Part shown: positions 44,879-55,410 of the stretch, one piece after another
Layout: every line of letters starts with the position of its first letter
Position numbering within the stretch: position 1 is the first letter of the stretch
Source: Linnemannia elongata
Lineage: Eukaryota > Mortierellomycota > Mortierellomycetes > Mortierellales > Mortierellaceae
DNA length: 64,000 nt
Direction of reading: 5' to 3'
Assembly (NCBI GenBank): GCA_036320915.1
Contig: JAXBDG010000004.1
Coordinates: 124,001 to 188,000 of the forward strand
Notes under the pieces: generated by a model
Told to the model about the DNA's origin: nothing
Database searches by the model: none
What the model saw: only the letters and a program-made list of their open reading frames with translations
Made by a program: the position numbers and the translations under genes

Positions 44879-45368
44879 ATTTTGGTGGCAATTTGGTCGA
44901 GTGTGAGAGAGCAAAAAGAAAAGGCTCGCACTGATCAAGAGAATCACCCTAAATCAACAACAGCCAAATGACTTGGGCTTTTTTTCCCCGTTGATTTCTG
45001 TATTTTTTTTTCCTCTTCGATTTCTTTCGTTTCGTGTTGGTTGGTTGAGTTTAACTGGGGCAGCGACTGGTGTCCAAAGGGAAACTCATCGAAAACAGAA
45101 ATTTCAAGTAGAATAAAAAGGTAAATGTTCCCTTGGTTCTGATAATCAGCGTGAATACAAACCATGAAAGTGTAGACTATCGATCCTTTAGCCAGGAATT
45201 TCAGGCATCGCTTTAACCTGAAAACCTGGAGCTTGATAGCTAGGGTAGAAAGTAACACCAACATGATAGTAGATACTCGATGGGGAATTTATAGATGTTA
45301 GCTATATGAGTGAAAATACTGTCAATGGTGGGTACTACATAGCGCAGAAGGATCACGGTTGATGCGGA
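44879..45368. other. SPO11 upstream region
   Basis: The segment is AT-rich with no supported gene; a minus frame at 45264-44944 is hydrophobic and Lys-rich by composition only. Confidence 0.5.
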
Positions 45369-46370
45369 TCACGTTTTCAATGGCATCAACCGTGGAAACA
45401 TGTTGTAATTCTGAGTGGTGGGAGTTTGGACGCAGACTTTGTCATATGAGGACTTATATTTTCTCTTGCACTCGCTCTCCTCCTCGAGGCATAGAAAACA
45501 AAACGTCAGTTGGCATGATGTGCACGTGTGATACTTGCACTTGCCATCGTATGCACCGAAGTTAAAACACCGTGGGCATGTCCGCTCACTCGGAATCTTT
45601 ATGTACGCGTTATAGTGGAAGGGTATAAGCCGGAACGAGATCATGGTCTCATATAGGCATTCCTTGCCACAAGAATTCCGGCGATCGAGCATTGTTGCGG
45701 TATTCCAATTTCGATTGCAAAAGAAACAAAAGACGCGGCAGCACTGAACACACGTCTGACGTGCAAACATGGTTTCGTTATGCATAAGCGCATTGCAGCT
45801 GCAACAGCGCTGGCAATCCATGTTCCGCAGTAGCTGCTTCTCGTCTTCTAACGCCTGAAGAGTTGCAATATATTCAGGTGTCTTGAATATGTCTTTAAGC
45901 TCAATTGCTTTGGAGCATACTGTGCAAGACACCTTGAACTGCTTGTCCAACAGCCATCTCTCCAGGTCCTCTCTGCAAACCCAGACGCAGCACGTTCGAA
46001 TACAATCCATCGAGGTGTCCAGGCAGATCGAGCAATCGGCAGAGCATGTGGCCACTTTTTCCAGTTCATCCCGAAGCTGCAGTTCTGCGATCGCCTGAAG
46101 CGTGTCCGGAAGTGTCCATCCACCCAGTAATCGACCCAGCGTAAAAATATTGCAGCCTTCTGTGACATACCGCTTCTGCTTATCAAACTCCTTCTCATGC
46201 TCCACATCTAGAGGCTTGCCGCTAACTGTATATCGAAAGCGTAAAGTCTCATCGCGATTGCGATGCCCCAAAACGTTGCCCGCGGTATTGAGGAAATCGT
46301 TGAGAGTAAAAGCTTCGACAAGCTGCGCGCAAACAGATTGTCCACTCAGGTTTCTGAAGAATATCTGCAT
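45369..46370 (-). CDS. UBL-RBR E3 ubiquitin ligase
   Basis: Single-exon protein of 333 residues. It starts like ubiquitin (MQIFFRNLSGQSV) with a ubiquitin-like domain to about residue 84, which fixes the start. The RING1 domain spans Cys113 to Cys152 (CSICLD...CTVC), the IBR is about 186-238 (CQRCCSCNALMHN, CVQC, CFFC), and RING2 spans 265-294 (TCPRCFN, DGKCKYHTCTSC, CFLC). RBR ligases transfer ubiquitin through a catalytic cysteine in RING2; here Cys278 of GKCKYHTC is the matching residue. A parkin-like UBL plus RBR order without RING0 is unusual in size. The substrate is unknown. Confidence 0.83.
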   Translation of the reverse strand: MQIFFRNLSGQSVCAQLVEAFTLNDFLNTAGNVLGHRNRDETLRFRYTVSGKPLDVEHEKEFDKQKRYVTEGCNIFTLGRLLGGWTLPDTLQAIAELQLRDELEKVATCSADCSICLDTSMDCIRTCCVWVCREDLERWLLDKQFKVSCTVCSKAIELKDIFKTPEYIATLQALEDEKQLLRNMDCQRCCSCNALMHNETMFARQTCVQCCRVFCFFCNRNWNTATMLDRRNSCGKECLYETMISFRLIPFHYNAYIKIPSERTCPRCFNFGAYDGKCKYHTCTSCQLTFCFLCLEEESECKRKYKSSYDKVCVQTPTTQNYNMFPRLMPLKT

Positions 46371-47082
46371 CGTTTGCTTACGTTTTCGAACAGCGGATCA
46401 GGAATTGAATTTGGACAAAAAGTTCGAAAATTGCAAAGTGAGTTAGCTTAAGTCTTGATGAAGAATAACATGGAAATAATACAGTAGCCTGATAAAGATT
46501 AAATGGATGCACTTACTTGTCAGCGATCATGGCAGAATGAGGTACTCTGTTTCCCCGTTTGCGTCTTTTATATTCGATTTGTTCTCTGGCGTCATTACCG
46601 CACAATGATGAGTATATTTAACTTGGCACGTAGACAAACAAAGTGGTCAGTGCTTTATCTCTAGCGTTACAACCAAGCGGTCAGTGCTTTAAATTGCCCA
46701 TTACTTATGTATTCAGCTGCCATGCGCGTTGTAACAGTATTAAAACGGCTTAAACAGTGCCTATTAGTCAGTTCTCAATAGTTTTAGTACTCACTTCATT
46801 TCTTGCACCTCCCCCAATCAAGACCTTCTATCAAAAAATTTAATCAACTGAAGATGATCGGAGGTCTGAGTACCGTCCACTTGATATTCATGCGGGGGTG
46901 AAACAGTACAACAGCAAGCATCTCTTTGAGACAGCCTTTTGCATTATTCAGTGAGTATTCCCAAGCGAGCCCCTCAAACAGCATCGGTATCATTTGACGA
47001 CAGAATGACACATTACGCAGTCAACCTTCGCTTTTGTCTGTTTATCCTCTCTTCTTCCTCTCCTTTTTTTTATCACTTTCCT
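46371..47082. promoter_or_regulatory. Divergent upstream region, RBR ligase / esterase-like gene
   Basis: The two genes start 713-845 bases apart, depending on the esterase start. CT-rich leader sequence precedes 47083. A GTAAGT near 46515 could belong to an untranslated first exon of the RBR gene; this is not proved. Confidence 0.4.
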
Positions 47083-48618
47083 ATGTCAACAGTTCACCAA
47101 CGTATCTTTGCTCTCTCAACTCGTCCCGGATTAAGATACGCCTCTCTGTACTTGAACACTACCACCTCTCAGCACTTAAACGTCATCACCTCTACCAGAC
47201 TACGACTTCAAACCATGTCCACTCTCAAGAAACACATCATTGCTGCAGCCGAGCCCTTTGATCGCATCGATGATTCGACATTTGCTGAGAAGTTTGATCG
47301 GTTCCAAGATGCTCGACTTATCCTTGTATGTCCTACCAGTGTACATTTTATCGTCTTGCTTTCCTGCACGATGTGCGTATCCAACATCCAAATATGCACT
47401 CTTTAATAAACAGCTTTCTTTCAGATAGGAGATGCGAGCCATGGCACCTCGGAATTCTATACAGCGCGCGCGGCCATCACCAAACGACTGGTAGAGCGCT
47501 TTGGATTCAATATCGTCGCGGCCGAGGCCGACTGGCCTGATGCTCATTCTGTGGATCAGTATGTGCGCCACCAGACCACGGTTAGTGCAGCAGAATCCCT
47601 GAATGCTTTTCAGCGCTTTCCAACCTGGATGTGGCGAAACCAGGAGTTCAAGGAGTTTATCGAGTGGCTCCATCGTCATAATGGCGACTGTCCCGAGAGC
47701 GAACAAGCTGGATTCTATGGGCTCGATTTGTACAGTCTCGGAGCTTCTATAAGAACGGTGATCGACTATTTGGACAAAGTAAACCCGGACGCAGCCCAAG
47801 ATGCTCGAAAACGGTATGGATGCCTGCAACCTTGGATCGAGGACCCTGCTCAATACGGTCTGGTGGCTCTGAAGCTTGGGGAAGCTCCTTGTGCAGAGGG
47901 CGTCAGAAAGGTTCTGAGTGACCTTCTTATCAGGAGACTGGAATATGCCCGAAAGAGCGACGGGGCGCTCCTGGACGCTGAGATGAATGCGCAGATTGTG
48001 CGGGACGCTGAGGAGTATTATCGAGCCTTGTATCATGACCCTGATCTCTCCTGGAACCTGCGCGACGTACATATGTTCAAGATTCTGTCCCGACTCCTCG
48101 AGACCAAAGGCTCCAAGGCGATCGTGTGGGCACATAACAGTCATGTAGGCGATGCGCGCTATACGAGCATGGGTATGTCACGGAACGAGCTCAACATCGG
48201 ACAACTCTGCCGGGAGAACTTTGGCAAGGATGTGGTCATCATCGGATGCGGCACTCATACAGGCACTGTTGCAGCTGCTAATGATTGGGATGGCAAGATG
48301 GAAGTTATGAAGGTTGTGCCTTCGTTGGAAGACAGTTATGAGCGTGTCATGTTCAATAGCGGCGTGCCACGATTTCTGCTTGACCTGAACCGGCATAAAG
48401 AGCTTACTCAGATGCTGATGAAGCCGAGGCTTGAGCGATTCATTGGAGTGATTTATCGACCGGCAACGGAGCGGTGGAGTCATTACTCGAAGGCAGTGCT
48501 GCCGAAGCAGATGGATGCGTACGTATGGTTCCAGGAGAGCAAAGCGGTCATACCATTCGAGACGGATCAGCCACAGTTTCCTCCTGCTGTTGATGAGACG
48601 TATCCCTTCGGATTGTGA
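47083..48618 (+). CDS. Erythromycin esterase-like hydrolase (PF05139 type)
   Basis: Two exons: exon 1 ends at 47325 and exon 2 is 47425-48618 (phase 0, GT/AG). From the ATG at 47215 the protein has 434 residues; from the upstream in-frame ATG at 47083 it has 478. The 44 extra residues are rich in Arg, Ser and Thr without acidic residues, resembling a mitochondrial presequence, so the upstream ATG may make a mitochondrial form. Catalytic-type motifs of the family are present: IGDASHGTSEFY, VAAEADWPDA, GFYGLDLYSLG and IVWAHNSHVGDA. The bacterial members Ere hydrolyse macrolide lactones; wider members have unknown substrates. Resistance cannot be inferred. It converges on the Crinkler across a poly(T) tract. 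Confidence 0.82.
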
Positions 48619-48688
48619 TTGGCAAACATCTCTATATGGCACATTGCGGCTCGTATATGTTAGTTGATGAGCACTCGATAGCTATATC

Positions 48689-48691
<3 letters not shown>

Positions 48692-48722
<31 letters not shown>
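48692..48722. repeat. Poly(T) tract, 31 bases
   Basis: Uninterrupted run of T between the convergent esterase-like and Crinkler genes. Confidence 0.9.
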
Positions 48723-48813
48723 CGTAAAATACAGGTAGCTTTCATAATATTTTTATTTCCTATATGTTATGTACCTGCGCTCAATTGTTGTATCTATGTC
48801 GTTATCCTGGCAT

Positions 48814-51214
48814 TTATTGCACCGAAGTTCCTGGCGATCCACCTGCTGCTGACTCTAGATCGACCTTCAGCACATACTGCCTCACACGTTGTATATCAGC
48901 AGGGACGGTGTGGTAAACCTTTCCCTCAGAGGTCAAGTAGTCCTGCTTCTCGAAATCGGCATAGACATGACTTGGGACGACAAAAATAAGCCGAGGTTCG
49001 CTAAGAGGAGAAATCCACCGGGCTTGAAGGAGACTGCTGATAAACTTTGAGAGCGGCGGTCCTTTGACGGGGTGACTCTTGGATACTGTGATTTGGAATA
49101 GGTCTCTGGGGACGAGCAGTAGATCGACACAGGGATAGTTGCAAATCTTTGGTATGCATAGAGTACCAGCCGGGACCGGGGTAATCTTGTCGAAATGAAT
49201 AACCTCTGGATTCCGCGGGATATCCAAAGAAGCGAGGTCCCCAGTCAGGAGATCCCTGATTTCAAAGGTGTGGCCACCTTCTCGGAAGGCGCGGAGAACA
49301 TATACTTCGAACATGATACCGCTAGCGCTTCCGTCAGGTTCCAAGATGAGCGTCTTCAGCACTTCCTTGCAAGCGTCCTGACTCAGTAAAGCGGCAACCT
49401 TCTCGGCGACGTATGTTGATGCCCATTCCAATCGAAAGGTGCGATGATCCTTCGTGGGCCAACGGTGAATAAGACGACTACTGAGGTCGAGTGATTTTTT
49501 TACTTGCGAGAAGTACTGCATCAGCGTCATCGGATCCATGACTGTCTCGAGGGTTTGTTCAAGACGCTCGCATGCCGTAACCTTGGCGATGTCAAGGCCG
49601 TTGGGACGGAGGTTTAATACCTACCAATGAATTAAGTCAAGGCGTAATAGAGCAGCCATTAGTACAATAGAAGTTAAGGTGGCGGTGCACTGAATACCCC
49701 CAAAAGTGAAGACTGATCTTACAGAAAGGCGGGGTGGTAAGGCCCATAACATACGTTCATTGGCCATTGTAGGACATATCTCGGCACACCGCCTATCTTA
49801 GAGTAGAGTTCTTCTACCGCTTCCAAAGGAACCACCTTGAAGCCTGTAACACTGGCCCAGCACTTCTGCAACTCTTCCAGATGCCATGGGGCCATGTAGT
49901 AACGCCATGCTACCTCTCTTTCAACATCCTTAAATTGGCGGGCCTCGGAAAATAAGGTGTCTGTAGAAGCTGAAATGACGGTCTTGGCTCGACCGAGTAT
50001 TGGGTCAGGAGAGCTGTCGACAAAATACCATGTGTCGGGTAGACTGAGAAAGGGTTTAAAAGCCTCGATATTGCCAGATCGAACAGTAGAGCGCCCTCCA
50101 AAAACATAGCATTTCGCGCTCCGTTTGGTGTGGAAAATGATAATCGGAGGGTTGTCATTGTCACTCTCGGCAAGAAGTCGGATGGCGAAGTATACTAGGA
50201 AGGCCGAATTGCCGATCCCAGATGTACCTGTAACAACGACATGCTTCTCACCCTCGTATCCAGTGCACGAGCGATTGTTCTCAAACTTGTCGACGATTCT
50301 GTCGTAAAGAACTTTGTAAGACTCTCTGACATAAAGATCGCTTGTACCGACGACAGGAAGTAAGATGCCGCGAGGAGCCGATAACTTGTCCATGTTTTTC
50401 ATGTTGGTGTCTTGTAATGCGAGGGCGGTGCTAGACAATGAGTAGAAAGTGTCCGACATGTCAATCTCCTCACCAATGAAACCGAGAAGAGAGACTCTTT
50501 CTTTGTTTTCTAGACGAGACAGGTCAGATTGGCCATCCACTACAGCTTTCTCCGAGAGACCAGCCTCCTCAATCGCATCCATAAGCGTGTGCGGCCGATG
50601 ACGTTTTCTTGTAAAAGAGGGCCCTAGTAAGAAGCGAAGTGCAAGAGAAGGGAGCACCCAAAGATATTAGCAACTTGTGAATAATTGAATGAAAGCAAAG
50701 GGCTTCTTTACACACAGCTGAAGACAAATTATTCACCTGCATCTTCTTCACGGTCTCTTTTCGCAACTATAGGAAATAAAAAGAAAATGTAGGTGAATAA
50801 CGCCAATAGAGATTACAATAGCGTTATGCTGAGAAAGTCAAGCGCAGGGGGAAAATGAAAGCAAAGCGCGTTTGCATTACCTGGCGGGGGTCGCTGGACA
50901 ATGATGTGAATCGCATCCTCTGGAAAATCAGCGTCAAAGACCATGTGGAGCTTTTTGGTCGCCCTCAGTTTTTTTTTCACAGGGAGGTTTTCAAGCAAGA
51001 TAGGTGCCTCGTTGTCGTCGTCCGTGACTGCAACGGAGACATGCCAAAGGGAGAGCTGGTCCACAGTGATGTCGTCGAACGCGGGTGTTTGTTTCGTCTT
51101 GATTAGGTCTTTGAGGTGAGCAATAGTACGTGTCGCAGAGACTTCGATCTCGAATGTCCTGGACGAGGGTAGACCATCAACAAGACAGAACAAGTTCAAG
51201 TGGTTGTCGGTCAT
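48814..51214 (-). CDS. Crinkler-RHS-type (CRN) effector-family protein
   Basis: Four exons, 51214-50881, 50766-50737, 50623-49755 and 49620-48814, give 679 residues with consistent phases. The N-terminal header (about 6-112) matches the Crinkler N-terminal domain: LFCLVDGL, then IAHLKDLIKTK, then DDITVDQLSLWHV, ending HIIVQRPPP, akin to the HVLVxxP motif that ends Crinkler headers. No secretion signal is visible. A P-loop NTPase follows; its Walker A is GTSGIGNS (254-261) with Asn260 in place of the lysine, and a Walker B-like YFVDSS has Asp324. The C-terminal part has FEVYVLRAFREGG, VDLLLVPRDLFQITVSK, as in REase-type (PD-D/ExK) Crinkler ends. Known members act in host or rival cell nuclei, or defend the own genome; which applies here is unknown. 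Confidence 0.87.
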
Positions 51215-51622
51215 GGTGTTACAAAGCTTCGTATGAATGAAAGATAAAGAAAAGAAGTTGATAGATGAAATGGGCGCAAAGAGAAAATAAAGAGAGGTGA
51301 GGAAGAAAGTAACGATCAGGATGAAAAGAAGGCGAGGGGCAAAGGGCGATGATGAAGACGATGAAGAAAAAGGAGGTAGGAATGGTGGCAAAGGTCAATG
51401 AAGATGAAGGAATAGAAGGTGACGCAGGCCAAACATTTAAGCCGTAACGTAGTGCACTTACTCTTTTTCTTCCACGCTGTATTTCGACTTTGCCCACTTT
51501 TTATTTGCCCACCATTTCCACACCTTATCACCGAAGCTCTGAACCCAGCCACCTCGTCAGCAAAAAATTGCAGATGAGGGACTAGGACAGAAGCCTGATT
51601 ACAAAAAAAGGGGCTGCAGCAA

Positions 51623-51637
51623 GGGGGGGGGGGGGGG
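51623..51637. repeat. Poly(G) tract, 15 bases
   Basis: Uninterrupted G on the plus strand in an intergenic stretch. Such runs can form quadruplex DNA; no function is claimed. Confidence 0.85.
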
Positions 51638-52654
51638 AGTTCACGAGAATGGCCTTCAACAGTTGTCCAACAGAATTAAAAAACATTAGAAGCATCTTTC
51701 AACAGAGATAGACGCAAACTGAAATAAGCATGGGAATGAGGATGAGGTTGTCGGGGAAGTGATGATAAAAGCGTAAAGGTGGTTGTAAAGGCAATGAAGT
51801 AAAGGTAAGATAGGTATGCCTGATGAGTGATGGTAAAGATATATTATGGTGATGAGAAAGGCGAGTGGGTGATGGCAACGGTGAGTGATAAGGAGAAGGG
51901 ACGAAAAGGGGTGCGAGAGTGGTGGCAACGGCGGTGACGAAGAGGATAGCGTGGTAGTGGTGACAAGCGAAGTCTTTGCCACTGCTTTCATGTCTTATTT
52001 TCTTGCCCTTTGCCACCACTCTAACGCCTCTACCAGGGAAGCTGTGATACCCATCCCCTTTGGAGTGAGTTCTAGTTACACGCCCGTGTAAATCCTCTAT
52101 CCGTTTTAAGAAATGTTGAGACGAAGGATGCTTCAAGGCAACATCACAACAACACCACCCTCCCGGCAACTCTAATGCGTCAGCAACCCAACCCTTACAC
52201 CTCATTCCCGCTCGTTCCCTCCTCATCCTCTCTCCATTTACAACCCTCGGCTCTCAATAACCCGTCAGTTCACCCTCCCTGCAGTCTAGGTAACAACAAG
52301 TGCTTGTGTCGATAGAGAAGAGAAGGGACGCGAGAAAAATAAGGCAGATTAAGGACGGACATGGAAAAGATCAAATATAGTGATCAAGGGCAGAGAGGGG
52401 ATGAAGGACAGAGAGAGAAGGCATCATAAAACGTTATGGGGTGGTTTGCTGTTGTTCTCGAGACATGGTGTGTTTAGGAAACGGTTTTACGCATGAGCAT
52501 TTGCACATTAGTTAACCGACATCTATAGTCTAGAGAGATACGAAAGGTAGTAGCAGATGAGTCAACTCCGCAAACGAACTGCTGTTTGTCGAAGGCACTG
52601 CAATTGGGTTGTGGCAGTCAGGGGACTGGAAAGATCAAGGAACAACAACAACAC

Positions 52655-52745
52655 ATAAGAATCAAGGGCAATGCCAACGCATAAAAAGCAAGAGACAATG
52701 TCAAGGCATAAAAATACAGGGACAGTGTCAGGGCATAGCTGTCAA
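52655..52745. repeat. Tandem repeat, about 27 bases x 3
   Basis: Three diverged units share the order CAATGcCAa-GCATAAAA, with GGGACAG/GAGACAA beginnings. Lies just outside the left border of the LRR duplication. Confidence 0.6.
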
Positions 52746-52759
52746 CAATGTTAAGTTTA

Positions 52760-54796
52760 CTAAATTGAATTTTGATTTCGAATGCAGGGTCCTACTGTAA
52801 TTCCTTTAGCCTGAAACACCTGATGCCCCTGATAACTTCCGCTATCTCCAAACGAGAAGCTCTCCAAGGTCAAAGTGGTCAGAGTCAGGTTGGTCTTGAG
52901 TCCCTCATCAAACGCCACCGCTCCGTTGTCTGTGATCGAGTTGCTATCCAAATTCAAAGTAGTCAGGACCGAGTTGGTCCTGAGTGCCTCAGCCAGTGCC
53001 AGAGCTCCATTGTCTCCGATCGAGTTGTTCCTCAAGTCCAAAGTTGTCAGAGTCGAGTTCGTCTTGAGTGCTTCCGCCAGAGCCACAGCTCCGTTATCCC
53101 CGATCGAGTTTTCATACAAGCCTAGTGCAGTCAGAGTTGAATTGGTCTTGAGTGCTTCAGCCAAGGCTACAGTTCCGCTCTCTCCGAACGAGTTGTACTC
53201 CAAGTCCAACTTGGTCAGAGTCGAGTTGGTCTTGAGTGCCTCAGCAAGTGCCATATTTCCGTTATCCCCGAACGAGTTATGATTCAAGTCCAAGCAGGTT
53301 AGGGTCGAGTTGGGCTTGAGTGCCTCGAACAGTGCCTGAGCTCCGTTGTCTTCAATCTTGTTCCACCCCAAGGCCAAAGTGGTCAGAGTTGGGTTGGTCT
53401 TGAGTGCCTCAGCCAGTGCCAGAGCTCCATTGTCTTCAATCTTGTTCCACCCCAAGGCCAATGTGGTCAGAGTTGAGTTGGTCCTGAGTGCCTCAGCCAG
53501 TGCCAGAGCTCCATTGTCTCCGATTGAGTTGCCCTCCAAACTCAATGTAGTCAGGGTCGAGTTTGCCTTGAGTGCCTCAGCCAGTGCCAGAGCTCCATTG
53601 TCCCCGATCGAGTTGCCCCCCAAACTCAATGTAGTCAGAGTCAAGTTGGACTTGAGTGCCTCAGACAGCGCGACAGCTCCGCTGTCTCCCGTCGAGTTGT
53701 TCCACATTTTCAAGGTAGTCAGAGTCGAGTTGGTCTTGAGTCCCTCAGACAGCGCTTGAGTTCCGTTCTCTCCGATCGAGTTGCCCTCCAAGTTCAATGT
53801 GGTTAGAGTCGAGTTGGTCTTGAGCGCCTCAGACAGCGCTTGAGCTCCGTTATCTCCAATCTTGTTCCGCCTCAAGGCCAAAGTGGTCAGAGTCGAGTTG
53901 CTCTTGAGTGCCTCCGCCAGTGACATAGCTCCGTCATCTCCGAACGAGTTGTTCCCCAAGATCAAAGTGGTCAGGGTCGCGTTGATCTTGAGTGCTTCAG
54001 CCAGTGCCACAGCTCCGCTGGCTTCGATCGAGGTGTACCACAATTCCAAGGTGGTCAGAGTCGAGTTGCTCTTGAGTGTTTCCGCCAGCGCCTCAGCTCC
54101 GCTGTCTCCAATCGAGTTGTGCTCCAAGTCCAACTTGGTCAGAGTCGAGTTTGTCTTGAGTGCCTCAGCCAGTGCCACAGCTCCGTCGGGTCCGATCGAA
54201 TTTCTCCGCAAGTCCAAAGTGCTCAGAGTCGAGTTGGTCTTGAGTCCTTCAGCCAGTGCCACAGCTCCGATGTCTCCAATCGAGTTCCCACACAATTCCA
54301 AGGAGGTTAGAGTCGAGTTGATCTTGAGTGCCTCAGAGAGTGCTTGAGCTCCGTTGTCTTTAATCTTGTTCCACCCCAAGGCCAACGAGGTCAGAGTCGA
54401 GTTTGTCTTGAGTGCTTCAGCTAGAGCCACAATTCCGTTGGGTCCGATCGAGTTACACCGCAAGTCCAAAGTGGTCAGAGTTGAGTTGGTCTTGAGTGCC
54501 TCAGCCAGCGCAACAGCTCCGTTGGGTCCGATCGAGTTACACTGCAAGTCCAAAGTGGTCAGAGTCGAGTTGGTCTTGAGGACTTCAGCCAGTGCCACAG
54601 CTCCACTGGCTTCGATCGAGTCGTTCCACAATTCCAAGGTTGTCAGGGTTGAGTTGGTCTTGAGTGCTTCAGCCAACGCCACAGCTCCGTTGTCTTCGAT
54701 CGAGATGTTCCGCAAGTCCAAAGTCTTCGCAGTTGAGATGTTCTTGAGTGTCACAGACAGTCTATTGGACCCGATCTTCTGCAACATTGAGACCAT
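52760..54796 (-). CDS. LRR-only protein, ribonuclease-inhibitor type, copy A
   Basis: Single-exon protein of 678 residues made almost wholly of 23 leucine-rich repeats of 28 residues, preceded by a 20-residue cap. The consensus is STLTTLDLxxNSIGDNGAxALAEALKTN-like (shown in part: STLTTLDL, NSIGDNG, ALAEALKTN). This is the ribonuclease-inhibitor or NLRC3 type. There is no F-box, kinase or NACHT domain and no signal peptide. The solvent-exposed x positions vary while the frame is constant, the usual form of a binding surface. The start ATG follows a TATA cassette by about 130 bases. The role is unknown; a protein-binding or recognition function is an inference from the fold. Confidence 0.85.
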   Translation of the reverse strand: MVSMLQKIGSNRLSVTLKNISTAKTLDLRNISIEDNGAVALAEALKTNSTLTTLELWNDSIEASGAVALAEVLKTNSTLTTLDLQCNSIGPNGAVALAEALKTNSTLTTLDLRCNSIGPNGIVALAEALKTNSTLTSLALGWNKIKDNGAQALSEALKINSTLTSLELCGNSIGDIGAVALAEGLKTNSTLSTLDLRRNSIGPDGAVALAEALKTNSTLTKLDLEHNSIGDSGAEALAETLKSNSTLTTLELWYTSIEASGAVALAEALKINATLTTLILGNNSFGDDGAMSLAEALKSNSTLTTLALRRNKIGDNGAQALSEALKTNSTLTTLNLEGNSIGENGTQALSEGLKTNSTLTTLKMWNNSTGDSGAVALSEALKSNLTLTTLSLGGNSIGDNGALALAEALKANSTLTTLSLEGNSIGDNGALALAEALRTNSTLTTLALGWNKIEDNGALALAEALKTNPTLTTLALGWNKIEDNGAQALFEALKPNSTLTCLDLNHNSFGDNGNMALAEALKTNSTLTKLDLEYNSFGESGTVALAEALKTNSTLTALGLYENSIGDNGAVALAEALKTNSTLTTLDLRNNSIGDNGALALAEALRTNSVLTTLNLDSNSITDNGAVAFDEGLKTNLTLTTLTLESFSFGDSGSYQGHQVFQAKGITVGPCIRNQNSI

Positions 54797-54930
54797 ATTA
54801 CCAATGGTGACAGGATGTAATAGCAGCGGAACAAGGGGACCTGGACAAGGGAGAATGACAAGGAAAAGCTAGGGCGAGGGGAAGGGCTAGAAATGGATGG
54901 AGTTCATATACATACATGGAGAGAGAGAGG

Positions 54931-54961
54931 TATTTATACTAGTTGACCAGTGGAGGCGCGG
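54931..54961 (-). promoter_or_regulatory. Shared LRR core promoter, copy A
   Basis: On the minus strand a GC box (CCGCGCCTCC) stands before ACTAGTATAAATA, a TATA box, about 135 bases before the LRR ATG. The same order occurs upstream of the other two LRR genes. Confidence 0.65.
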
Positions 54962-55410
54962 TGGGGGCGAGGTATTTAGTAGAATGGAGGCGCGGTACAG
55001 ACAGGATCAATATCTACCTCACCGTACTGGAACAATGTAGATACTGCGTATGTAGAAAATGGGAAGCGTGGTGGTTCTTGTGTTCTTTGCCCTTTTTCAC
55101 GCTTGCACCAACGATTAGCTGGACTATGACTATTGAAAGATATAGGGAATGGATACTGAAGCCTTGACAGGCTGAGGAAAGATTGACAGGATATTGAAAC
55201 CGTCCCAAGCTGGAGAAAAAGAGAATTTTTAACAAGATTTGATCCTGAACCCGCTTGCAGTTTAACAACGTTAAATATTTCGACGCAGGATTGTATTCAT
55301 ATATGGGTCTGCTCAATAAATGCAATTGAAGCGCAAACCACTTTATGAATCAGAGAACAGAACCTGTTTATGCATCTGCAAAAATCATGTTTTTATATTC
55401 TCAACTAGGC

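Larger units (their letters stand above)
51215..52759. other. Intergenic, no gene seen
   Basis: Begins with the CT-rich leader (on minus) of the Crinkler gene. Frames at 51686-52226 (minus) are His/Ser/Pro/Tyr-rich and look compositional. A poly(G) tract lies at 51623-51637 and a 27-base imperfect tandem repeat near 52655-52745. Confidence 0.5.

Noticed and set aside
44879..44947. 23-residue hydrophobic extension of SPO11
   Set aside because: It starts at GTG, not ATG, and no acceptor supports an upstream exon.
47083..48618. Macrolide resistance gene
   Set aside because: Only the fold family is supported; most members have other or unknown substrates.
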